Both the position numbers and the translations under genes were made by a program. Under the pieces are notes generated by a model that was not told the DNA's origin, did no database searches, and worked only from the letters and a program-made list of their open reading frames with translations. 8,637 nucleotides of DNA from Nostoc cf. edaphicum LEGE 07299 (lineage in GTDB: Bacteria > Cyanobacteriota > Cyanobacteriia > Cyanobacteriales > Nostocaceae), in NCBI RefSeq assembly GCF_015207245.1, contig NZ_JADEXF010000091.1, positions 1 through 8,637 of the forward strand, written 5' to 3'. This document shows positions 1 to 6,056 of the stretch, in pieces. Position 1 is the stretch's first letter; the number at the start of each line of letters is the position of its first letter.

Positions 1-464
1 ACCTCTACCTCCTCAATTTCGATGTCATGGCTGCGGGCGTTGACATCAGCAATCTTGTAACTTGCAGGCCAAGCACCAGCTAATTCAAATCTAGCTACTT
101 CTTGATTTGCCTGATTATAAATAGACAAAGCAACAAGTCTACGTTGCTCAGACCAATTACCCTTTTCGACTTTTTCAAACCACTTCCAAAAATCCATAGA
201 GTTGGTGATACCTCTACGCAGAATGAGATTACCACTCTTGGGATTGCTAGGAAGCTTGGTTCTCACCACCTGACCTTTTGATTGCCCTTTTGTACCCCAG
301 CTTTGAGAAGTGACTTCAGTAATTTCAATCACCTCTTGTGTTCTTTTGAAGCCTTGACACTCCAAAAAGAAACAATTGGCATCGTTTTGACCTTCTAGTG
401 TCAGTTCTAAATAGAACCGATGGGCTGTCAGAACTTCTGGAATTCGGCTTGCGGATTGTACCAC
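1..464 (-). CDS. Second tail-tube protein of a contractile injection system (T4 gp19-like), 3' end outside the window
   Basis: This is a reading frame of 154 complete codons running off the left edge. It resembles the T4 gp19-like tube family that forms the inner tube of contractile phage tails and injection systems. Visible features are an N-terminal beta-strand segment with HRFYLELTLEG (residues 15-25), the helix MDFWKWFEKVEKGNW (90-104) matching the family's kinked 'W-x-x-W' helix, and the C-terminal strands FELAGAWPASYKI and IEIEEVEV, which in this family precede the last few residues. Little of the protein is therefore missing. It is clearly diverged from the tube gene just upstream, so by analogy with Afp1/Afp5 of the antifeeding prophage it may form the tube-initiator layer at the baseplate; that role is inference. 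The start is placed at GTG 462-464, the first ATG/GTG/TTG after the in-frame TAG at 573-575. No Shine-Dalgarno sequence precedes it, and repeat DNA abuts it, so the start is uncertain. Confidence 0.85.
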   Translation of the reverse strand, partial: MVQSASRIPEVLTAHRFYLELTLEGQNDANCFFLECQGFKRTQEVIEITEVTSQSWGTKGQSKGQVVRTKLPSNPKSGNLILRRGITNSMDFWKWFEKVEKGNWSEQRRLVALSIYNQANQEVARFELAGAWPASYKIADVNARSHDIEIEEVE

Positions 465-470
465 TGTTAA

Positions 471-604
471 ATAATTCGTAATTCGTAATGACGCTCGCGG
501 ACTTGCTACCGCTACGCTAACGTAATTCGTAATGACGCTTGCGGACTCGCTACTGCTACGCTCTAAGCAAAGCTATGCCGCAGGCTTTACGTAATTACGA
601 TTAT
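471..604. repeat. Repeat element with two 44-bp tandem units and imperfect terminal inverted repeats
   Basis: The whole gap between the two tube genes is repeat DNA. Units at 481-524 and 525-568 differ at only three of their first 38 positions. The outer edges, 471-488 and 586-604, are inverted copies of each other apart from two single-base indels, both built around TAATTCGTAA/TTACGTAATTA. The core contains the motifs gctacgct and tgccgcaggc that recur in Nostoc-type dispersed repeats. On the minus strand the element stays open in the frame of the second tube gene from 572 to 465, without any ATG, GTG or TTG. It looks like a MITE-like or small dispersed repeat that landed between, or right against, the tube genes. 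Confidence 0.75.
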
Positions 605-1056
605 TTGATTCGTTTAATTCCTTCGTGAACCAATTCAACTGTTTCATTTGCCATATCACCACCAGAGGCTGTTAAGGTAGGCCCGGTGTATTTACAGGGA
701 TAACAATTGACAATGTTCCACCGTGCTTTTTCAGAGCCTTGTTGGTCGTAAGCAACAACTGAGCCAGTCTTACGATTCTGTGCCCACTTCCGAGGGTCTC
801 CCATATCTTCGTTACAATCTTGATACCATTTATAAAGGTCTATATCATCAGTGGCGATGACTTTTACTGTAATGTTGGTAAATTTAACAACAGTTGGTGT
901 AGCTTGACGCATTAGTTTAGCGCCTTTAGATGAACCGTGAACTTCTTGCGCTGGAGTATTCTCAACGCCTAGCCCGCTAATTTCTTTGATGAATTTATCA
1001 GTAATCCCATCAGCCTCGAAGTAAAACTTACAAGAGGTTAAAAATTCGCCTGCCAT
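601..1056 (-). CDS. Tail-tube protein of a contractile injection system (T4 gp19-like)
   Basis: This 151-residue protein matches the usual length of gp19-like tube subunits, which stack as hexameric rings inside the sheath to form the conduit for cargo. The sequence shows the family layout: an N-terminal strand pair (FLTSCKFYFEADG, 5-17), a polar loop, the strand TNITVKVIAT (60-69), the helix DLYKWYQDCNEDM (73-85), and the C-terminal strands ending in NETVELVHEGIKRI (137-150), a typical tube-protein terminus. ATG 1054-1056 is preceded by AAGGA (1067-1071), 10 nt away. It lies downstream of the sheath gene on the same strand, separated by a 136-bp gap that holds a strong hairpin, and upstream of a divergent tube paralogue. 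Sheath-then-tube order is standard for these loci. The family call is strong; use as the major tube subunit rather than an adaptor layer is inferred from its position next to the sheath. Confidence 0.92.
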   Translation of the reverse strand: MAGEFLTSCKFYFEADGITDKFIKEISGLGVENTPAQEVHGSSKGAKLMRQATPTVVKFTNITVKVIATDDIDLYKWYQDCNEDMGDPRKWAQNRKTGSVVAYDQQGSEKARWNIVNCYPCKYTGPTLTASGGDMANETVELVHEGIKRIK

Positions 1057-1093
1057 ACTTTTAGATTCCTTTGTGTGTAATTAATTTTGAAAT

Positions 1094-1186
1094 GGGGAAT
1101 TAGGAGTGAAGAGGGGAATAGGTTACAGGTTACAGGGTACAGATTATTCCCTGTCACCTGTCACCTGTCCCCTGTCCCCTAATTCC
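1094..1186. repeat. Long imperfect hairpin made of heptamer-type tandem repeats
   Basis: The gap between the sheath stop and the tube start folds back on itself. The inner arms 1121-1137 and 1149-1165 pair at 15 of 17 positions across an 11-nt loop, and the outer arms 1096-1106 and 1176-1186 (ggaattagg / cctaattcc) pair at 10 of 11. The right arm consists of four tandem CCTGTCA/CCTGTCC heptamers, and the left arm of ggttaca units. This matches the short tandemly repeated heptamers known from heterocystous cyanobacteria. No T-run follows on either strand, so it is not a standard intrinsic terminator. In the CIS transcript it would form a stem just 5' of the tube coding region and could affect processing, stability or the sheath:tube ratio (inference). 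Confidence 0.8.
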
Positions 1187-1192
1187 AATACC

Positions 1193-2854
1193 CTATTCGC
1201 TATCTTCAATACCATTCCATTGGCTGATGCGGAAAACAACAAACTCCGCTGGTCTGACGGGACAAACACCGACTTCAATATATAAACGTCCTAAAATTCT
1301 GGTTTCTGGTGGGTTCAATTCTTCGTCGCACTTCACATAAAATGCTTGGGCTGGAGATGCCCCAAATAAAGCACCTTCACGCCAAATGCGCTCTAAGAAA
1401 TTACTGACGGTACGGGTGACACGCGCCCATAAATCTTGGTCGTTCGGTTCAAAAACTACCCACTGAGTCCCCAGTTCTAGGGATTTTTCGATATAGCTAA
1501 TTAATCTACGCACACTGATGTAACGCCACTCTGTTTTATCTGGCTCAACTAAAGTGCGTGCGCCCCAAATGCGGATACCTCGATTGGGGAAGCTGCGAAT
1601 ACAATTTATTCCCAAGGGGTTTAATAGTTCTTGTTCGCGGAAGTTTGTGTCATAACCCAAACCAATTACGCCTCTGGGAACTTCATTTGCAGGGGCTTTG
1701 TAAACTCCTCTGGTTTCGTCGGTGCGGGCCCAAACACCCATCACATGACCACAAGGAGGTACTAAAATTGGATTACCGCGATCGCGTGGATTCGGTACTT
1801 TGATCCAAGGATAATAAAGGGCCGCAAACATCGAACGACGGTTAAATCTATTCAACCACTCCACTACTTGTTGCGGTTTGACGGCTTCTGGTGGCGAATC
1901 AAGTACAACCATGCGGTTGGGCGGATTGGGAATATCACCACTGGCAGAACCCTCGCACATACTAATCATCAGTTCGATGATGCCGTGAACTTGATCTAAA
2001 TTCAGTACTTGCTCTTGATAAGCCCGCATCACATCAGGACAAGCCAGCATCGTGATTTCATCAACTTCAAAGATACCGCGTACCCCGGTGCGATCGTCTC
2101 TAACACCTTCTAAATTTTGCGAAAATCTATCGGGTGTGGCAGCAACAATGGGCGGTGCTAGTTCATATTGACCATTAACAGGACGACGAGCTAAAGGTTG
2201 TCCGCTTTGAGTTATGTCTTCTACGGTGATATACATCGAATTTCTCAATGCTGTCAGCGCATAAGTTGCGACTTGAGCATTAGGGTCGCGGTTCATTGTC
2301 AAGTTTTCGTATTCCTCTAGAAGCTCATCTCCCCGACGAATTTGGATGGTAAAATATTCGCCTGTATTTGGAGGCGCTTCTCCTTCAGTACCTTCGGGTA
2401 GAGCGCGGGGCGAACCATCAATAATTACGATATTTACTAATCCACCTGATGCTTGCTCAGGGCGCAAAGTAAAGCGCAGGGCTGGACGATTACCTCGAGC
2501 GTTAATTCGTAAGTTAGCCGGTTCTGGAGTTGCTGGTCTGGGTGCGCCTGGTAACTGAGTCCCAATGCTTGTTACCCAGCAACGACCGCCACCATTCATA
2601 AAGTAGCCGTAGACTGAAAAGGGTAAATAAGCGTTGAAGTCGGTGAAGCCGTCAGAGTTGGGACGCGCAAAGTAGTTTAAGAATTGCGTCCAAGTGGTTA
2701 CTAGCATGGGCTTGTATAATTCAGCCCCACCGCGAACGTCTTCAGTAAAGCCTACAAATCCGGCAACTGCTGTGCTAACACCTTCAATTGGTCGGCTACC
2801 CCGGTCAATTTCTTCAATGTAGACACCAGGAGCAAAGTAATCAAGTCTAGCCAT
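1193..2854 (-). CDS. Contractile tail sheath protein
   Basis: This 553-residue protein is a contractile-tail sheath subunit. Rings of it surround the tube and shorten to drive the tube through the target membrane. The N-terminus ARLDYFAPGVYIEEIDRGSR with GVSTAVAGFVG (25-35) is the hallmark start of sheath proteins of the phage and injection-system type. The middle contains the subtilisin-like sheath fold, with MLACPDV and a long acidic helix before MVVLDSPPEA. The motif RGIRIWGARTL (about 425-435), followed by a compact C-terminal domain ending in VCPVRPAEFVVFRISQW, is the conserved sheath C-terminus that interlocks subunits and contacts the tube. ATG 2852-2854 has GGAG at 2863-2866. Only 30 nt separate it from the Pvc16-like gene upstream, so the two are surely cotranscribed. 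Length and motifs are complete, with no sign of truncation. Confidence 0.96.
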   Translation of the reverse strand: MARLDYFAPGVYIEEIDRGSRPIEGVSTAVAGFVGFTEDVRGGAELYKPMLVTTWTQFLNYFARPNSDGFTDFNAYLPFSVYGYFMNGGGRCWVTSIGTQLPGAPRPATPEPANLRINARGNRPALRFTLRPEQASGGLVNIVIIDGSPRALPEGTEGEAPPNTGEYFTIQIRRGDELLEEYENLTMNRDPNAQVATYALTALRNSMYITVEDITQSGQPLARRPVNGQYELAPPIVAATPDRFSQNLEGVRDDRTGVRGIFEVDEITMLACPDVMRAYQEQVLNLDQVHGIIELMISMCEGSASGDIPNPPNRMVVLDSPPEAVKPQQVVEWLNRFNRRSMFAALYYPWIKVPNPRDRGNPILVPPCGHVMGVWARTDETRGVYKAPANEVPRGVIGLGYDTNFREQELLNPLGINCIRSFPNRGIRIWGARTLVEPDKTEWRYISVRRLISYIEKSLELGTQWVVFEPNDQDLWARVTRTVSNFLERIWREGALFGASPAQAFYVKCDEELNPPETRILGRLYIEVGVCPVRPAEFVVFRISQWNGIEDSE

Positions 2855-2884
2855 GAAAGTTTCTCCAAGTCAGTAAAAATCTAA

Positions 2885-3724
2885 TTATTCAGGAGTTAGA
2901 AATATTTCTTTGAAAGTATTACTTTGGTTATCTACCAATGCATTGACGTTTTGGGGTAAATAGCCAGGATGATTCAGAGTCAAAACATAATTACCTAAAT
3001 GAAGGTCTTCAAAGAAGAACAGCCCTTCTTTAGTGGTTAATATGGACTTGTCAGTTCCTCTCACAGCCACTTCTGTCGCTACCAGCGGCAAATTTGTCAC
3101 TGCACTTTTGACAATACCCGCGATCGCAACTCGTCTGGTTAATACTAAACTGTCACTATCGCGAGACAATTGATTTCGCAAATTGAAAATTCGCTCCCAA
3201 ACCAAAGGCACTGGAGTCGGTTGTGGCTCGAAGGGTATTGTCACTGTCAAATATAAGGCTGAACGCAATGGCACATTCAGAGCGCTCCATAAAGAGCCAA
3301 TCTCAATTGGCGGCTCTAAGGCAACCGTCAGGTTCAAATTACCATAGCCCCGTAATTCAGGAACCAAAAACTCCTCTTCCAAGGTGCGATGCCGCAACAG
3401 CACAGTCAACGCCTCACTAATAAAGTGATGCTCACCTAAAGCTGTTCTATCCCAGGCTGTTAATAGCAGCGAAACATCAAACCAAGCTGGTGCCCAATTT
3501 ACAGTGGCAGGTTGTAGAGCGCGTGTTAGCTTGCGTTCTACTTGCCTGCCAGAATGTTGTACCTGCTTACTCTCACGTATATCAAAAATATATAAATTGA
3601 GAGTCGGGCCTGCTCCCTCTTCCCTACGATTACCAGGATGGCTAAAATCAATTTGCTCTGTACTGGTAAGTGAGGTTCCTCCAGCTAGAATTTCGGCTAA
3701 AGTTTGAAGAACGAAGATAAGCAT
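2885..3724 (-). CDS. Pvc16_N/DUF4255 protein fused to a carboxypeptidase-regulatory-like domain (putative tail terminator)
   Basis: This 279-residue protein has two parts. Residues about 5-170 match the DUF4255/Pvc16_N family, seen in LNLYIFDIRES (42-52), the partner strand VNWAPAWFDVSLLLTAW (75-91), GEHHFISEALTVLLRH (97-112) and the proline-rich turn after VTIPFEPQP (161-169). Members such as Afp16/Pvc16 end the tube and sheath assembly at the distal end and set particle length. Residues about 199-277 form a small beta-sandwich of the carboxypeptidase regulatory-like type: VAIAGIVKSAVTNLPLVATEV, TTKEGLFFFEDLHLGNYVLTL, HPGYLPQNV. That type is often an adhesion or docking module. It is the first gene of the visible operon, 30 nt before the sheath gene. 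No clear Shine-Dalgarno precedes ATG 3722-3724, but the N-terminus MLIFVLQTLAEIL fits the family. The role is by homology; the function of the extra domain is unknown. Confidence 0.9.
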   Translation of the reverse strand: MLIFVLQTLAEILAGGTSLTSTEQIDFSHPGNRREEGAGPTLNLYIFDIRESKQVQHSGRQVERKLTRALQPATVNWAPAWFDVSLLLTAWDRTALGEHHFISEALTVLLRHRTLEEEFLVPELRGYGNLNLTVALEPPIEIGSLWSALNVPLRSALYLTVTIPFEPQPTPVPLVWERIFNLRNQLSRDSDSLVLTRRVAIAGIVKSAVTNLPLVATEVAVRGTDKSILTTKEGLFFFEDLHLGNYVLTLNHPGYLPQNVNALVDNQSNTFKEIFLTPE

Positions 3725-3870
3725 GAAGGTGTTCTGCTGGTAGCTAATCCAGATGCATCTAGAGTATCTATATCTGCCTGCTAAAGTTAATTAGACTTTT
3801 GTCGAATTTTTTGGGAGCATGGGACACAGGAGTAGTTCGAGGTTCAAAGACAACTGAATCGGTTTCTAAA
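3725..3870. other. Upstream region of the CIS operon, non-coding
   Basis: This stretch lies between the first CIS gene (minus strand) and the start of the repeat DNA, and must contain or lead into the operon's promoter. On the minus strand there is an AT-rich candidate -10 (TATAGAT, around 3765-3771), but no -35 at proper spacing, so no promoter is called. No coding potential with family resemblance is seen on either strand. Confidence 0.4.
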
Positions 3871-4175
3871 CTCAGTAAACCAAAAAGTTTTTCCTCAAGA
3901 GCGATGCCTGTCTTGAAAAGTGACGCTCGTTGCGCTAAAGCGTCTCTCCTTGGCAAAAGACTCAGCTTAGCTTCGCTAACAGATCTAAGGAAGCCTTAGC
4001 TCGACGCCAGTTGCTTCTCCTGTCAAAGACGCGCAAGGAACAAGTCGGGAAACCCGCAAGGGCGCACTGGCTCCACTTTTCGCTGCGGTGCTTGCTAGCC
4101 TACGCTAATCACAGCTACGTAGTCTGAAATGCTATAGTAGGCTACCTATTTTATAATTAATGCTTATACTGCTCT
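3871..4175. repeat. Dispersed repeat, copy A, interrupted by about 172 bp
   Basis: The left part (3871-3910) and right part (4083-4175) are similar to a contiguous repeat at 8239-8365. The right part shares an exact 30-base run (4092-4121 with 8285-8314) and an exact 13-base end (4163-4175 with 8353-8365). Between the two parts lie 172 bases (3911-4082) absent from the other copy, bounded on both sides by CTG (3908-3910 and 4083-4085). The inserted segment carries motifs typical of Nostoc dispersed repeats, including gggaaacccgc and ggcgcactggctcc. The reading frames that cross it are repeat-derived, so no gene is called. Confidence 0.7.
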
Positions 4176-4218
4176 GAATATAGGAATCTTAAATCATTTA
4201 TGAAAAATCTTTGCATTT

Positions 4219-4280
4219 GGTGGGCAGTGCCAAACGCTGGATGCTTTAAGCCTCTTAAGTCCTACAAGGCACTGCCCACC
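4219..4280. repeat. Palindromic element with a perfect 13-bp stem
   Basis: GGTGGGCAGTGCC (4219-4231) and GGCACTGCCCACC (4268-4280) are exact inverted copies separated by 36 nt. The same GGTGGGCA core occurs in the element at 8500-8628. It resembles the small palindromic repeats spread through filamentous cyanobacterial genomes. It ends 66 bp before the reductase start codon, so it could lie in that gene's leader or promoter. It has no T-run and is not a typical terminator. Confidence 0.75.
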
Positions 4281-4332
4281 TTACGTGTATTTCACGCAAT
4301 TACTTGCTACTGTACAAAGCAATTAACAACCG

Positions 4333-4338
4333 AAGGAG
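4333..4338 (+). promoter_or_regulatory. Ribosome binding site that sets the reductase start
   Basis: AAGGAG lies 7 nt before ATG 4346-4348. It favours this ATG over the in-frame ATG 42 nt upstream, whose extra residues (MLLYKAINNRRRST) do not belong to the dinucleotide-binding fold. Confidence 0.85.
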
Positions 4339-4345
4339 ATCAACG

Positions 4346-4975
4346 ATGAAGATCGGTATCATTGGGTCAGGAAACATTGGTGGAACTTTGGGGCAGCACT
4401 GGGCAAAGGCTGGACACGAGGTGATGTTTAGCTCTAGAAACCCTGAAGACCTGAAGCCGATGGCAAAAGCGGTGGGGGCTAAAACTGGCACGGTTGAAAA
4501 TGCGGCGGTATTTGGTGACGTGATCCTGCTGGCAATTCCTTTCGGAAAAGTTCTCGAAGTCGCTCAACAAATTGGACGACTCGACCATAAAATTCTGATC
4601 GATGCTACAAATCCCTATCCGCAACGGGATGGTGATGTAGCTCAGCGCGTGATTGATGACAGGGAGCAAACAGCGACCGGGTATGTGGCTGAGCAGTTTC
4701 CAGGCGCTCAGACGATTAAAGCATTTAACTCCATCTACTACAAAGTGTTAGCAGATCAGGCGTTTCAATCAGGTGATGACCGAGTTGCGGTTCAAATCTG
4801 TGGCGATGATCTCCAAGCCAAGCAAACCGTCAAACAACTGATTGAAGCGATCGGCTTTGCGCCTCAAGACATTGGCGATCTCAGTAGTGGCACGCTCTTT
4901 GAGCCTAATGCTCCGCTCTATAACCAGAATCTCAAAATTGGTGATGCTCTAACGCTTTTACATCAACTACGTTAG
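4346..4975 (+). CDS. F420-dependent NADP reductase-like oxidoreductase (NADPH-binding)
   Basis: This 209-residue protein consists almost entirely of one Rossmann-type domain of the 'NADP oxidoreductase, coenzyme F420-dependent' family. The N-terminus MKIGIIGSGNIGGTLG (1-16) is the GxGxxG dinucleotide-binding loop directly at the start. SSRNP (29-33) supplies the Ser/Arg pair that in this family favours the 2'-phosphate of NADP(H). Further landmarks are DVILLAIPF (58-66), DATNP (87-91), and TIKAFNSIYY (123-132), the usual active-site-proximal segment. Cyanobacteria are not generally known to rely on F420, and many bacterial relatives act on other substrates, so 'NADPH-dependent reductase' is the safer call. 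It is cytoplasmic, with no signal peptide. It converges with the SDR gene, leaving a 65-bp gap with no obvious terminator. It is the only plus-strand gene here and has its own strong ribosome binding site. Confidence 0.9.
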   Translation: MKIGIIGSGNIGGTLGQHWAKAGHEVMFSSRNPEDLKPMAKAVGAKTGTVENAAVFGDVILLAIPFGKVLEVAQQIGRLDHKILIDATNPYPQRDGDVAQRVIDDREQTATGYVAEQFPGAQTIKAFNSIYYKVLADQAFQSGDDRVAVQICGDDLQAKQTVKQLIEAIGFAPQDIGDLSSGTLFEPNAPLYNQNLKIGDALTLLHQLR

Positions 4976-5040
4976 AGGCTAAATTTCATACTAATTAGAC
5001 ATCGGGAGCAACAGCCAGATATTTTGCTAGTTTTGTGTCT

Positions 5041-5943
5041 TTACCCAAGTCCTCCTCCATCTATATCAAATCGCATACCTGAAACATAAGAAGCTTCAGG
5101 AGATGCAAGCCACAGCACAACTGCTGCAACTTCCTGTGGTTTACCAGTTCGTTTGATTGGATAGGGAGCAACTAATTGCTCTTTTGTAACTTTCCAGTCT
5201 CGTTGAACGCGCTCAAGCATTGCAGTGTCAATTGCTCCCGGTGCGATCGCATTGATGCGAATATTCTGGAGAGTGTATTCTTGTGCGGCGGTTTTTGTCA
5301 TATGAATGATCGCAGCTTTACTCGCTCCATAACCAACAATATTAGAAAAGGCGTGATGTCCACCAATGCTTGCTGTATTAATAATTGTCCCACCGCCACC
5401 CTTGATCAAATAAGGAATTTCGTATTTCATTCCTAAAAAAACACCCCGTGCATTTGTATTCATCAGATCATCAAATTCTGCGATCGGAGTTTCAGCAATT
5501 GGATGAGGGGGAAAGTCTACCCCTGCATTGTTGAAAGCGATGTCGAGGCGTCCGTATTTCGCCACACAAGCGTCAACAAAAGCTTTTATATCTTCTGACT
5601 TACGTACATCAGCTCGCATATAGGTTGCTTCGCCGCCTGTATTCCTGATTTCAGCTTCAACTTTTGCTCCTAAATTCTCGCGCCGACCGCAGAAGAACAC
5701 CTTTGCACCTTCAAGGGCAAATTCTTTGGCTGTCACCATGCCGATTCCAGACGTTGCTCCAGTGATCAGTACAACTTTATTGGAATATCTGCCACGAAGT
5801 GTGGCTTGAGCAATTTCCTGTGTAGCCAATTTTGGACTGTTGGCTTGGATTGTTCCAGCAGAGAAGGCGGTACCCAATCCTGCTAATCCCACACTGCCTT
5901 GGAGAAGGATTCGACGACGGCTCATCCCTTGTTTCTTCAACAT
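5041..5943 (-). CDS. SDR-family oxidoreductase with a Tat-like signal peptide
   Basis: This is a 300-residue classical short-chain dehydrogenase/reductase preceded by an export leader. Residues 8-16 read SRRRILLQG, a twin-arginine-like motif, followed by a hydrophobic stretch (SVGLAGLGTAFSAG, 17-30) and a short linker. The enzyme part then starts at about 54. The cofactor motif is TGATSGIG (61-68), followed by NNAG (138-141) and the catalytic tetrad Asn164, Ser192, Tyr205 and Lys209 (YGASK), then the APG turn (234-236) and the C-terminal YVSG...DGG. All catalytic residues are present, so it should reduce or oxidise a carbonyl/alcohol using NAD(P)(H). Tat export of a folded, cofactor-loaded SDR would place it in the periplasm or thylakoid lumen, which is unusual for the family. 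ATG 5941-5943 has AGGAG (5951-5955), 7 nt away. It follows the hydrolase gene by 113 bp on the same strand. The substrate is unknown. Confidence 0.92.
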   Translation of the reverse strand: MLKKQGMSRRRILLQGSVGLAGLGTAFSAGTIQANSPKLATQEIAQATLRGRYSNKVVLITGATSGIGMVTAKEFALEGAKVFFCGRRENLGAKVEAEIRNTGGEATYMRADVRKSEDIKAFVDACVAKYGRLDIAFNNAGVDFPPHPIAETPIAEFDDLMNTNARGVFLGMKYEIPYLIKGGGGTIINTASIGGHHAFSNIVGYGASKAAIIHMTKTAAQEYTLQNIRINAIAPGAIDTAMLERVQRDWKVTKEQLVAPYPIKRTGKPQEVAAVVLWLASPEASYVSGMRFDIDGGGLG

Positions 5944-6056
5944 CTGATAACTCCTAATTAGTTGAGAGGCTGAGTTTCAAAATTGCAAACAATGATACTT
6001 CAAACTACTTTCCAAAACGATTTTAAAACTGCATATCAAAGCTATAAATTTAACAA

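Noticed and set aside
481..568. Possible CRISPR-like array
   Set aside because: There are only two tandem 44-bp units with no unique spacers between them; it is a tandem repeat within a larger element.
1149..1180. Possible CRISPR or iteron array from repeated CCTGTC units
   Set aside because: The units are contiguous heptamers without spacers and form one arm of a hairpin; no replication gene is nearby.
1558..1803. Plus-strand open frame of 81 codons
   Set aside because: It lies antisense within the sheath gene, whose frame is fully supported by family motifs; the translated product has no recognisable pattern.
2346..2558. Plus-strand open frame of 70 codons
   Set aside because: Antisense shadow of the sheath gene, with an amino acid composition of an accidental frame.
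3223..3707. Two plus-strand open frames (3223-3420 and 3504-3707)
   Set aside because: Both are antisense to the Pvc16-like gene and show no family resemblance or ribosome binding site.
3768..3999. Overlapping short open frames on both strands, 62 and 66 codons
   Set aside because: They run across the dispersed repeat and its inserted segment; the coding appearance comes from repeat DNA that avoids stops.
4304..4345. Longer N-terminus for the reductase from ATG 4304
   Set aside because: The strong ribosome binding site 4333-4338 lies inside it, and the family's dinucleotide-binding strand begins exactly at ATG 4346.
4976..5040. Bidirectional terminator between the converging reductase and SDR genes
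   Set aside because: No stem-loop followed by T-runs is visible in these 65 bases, although one would be expected here.
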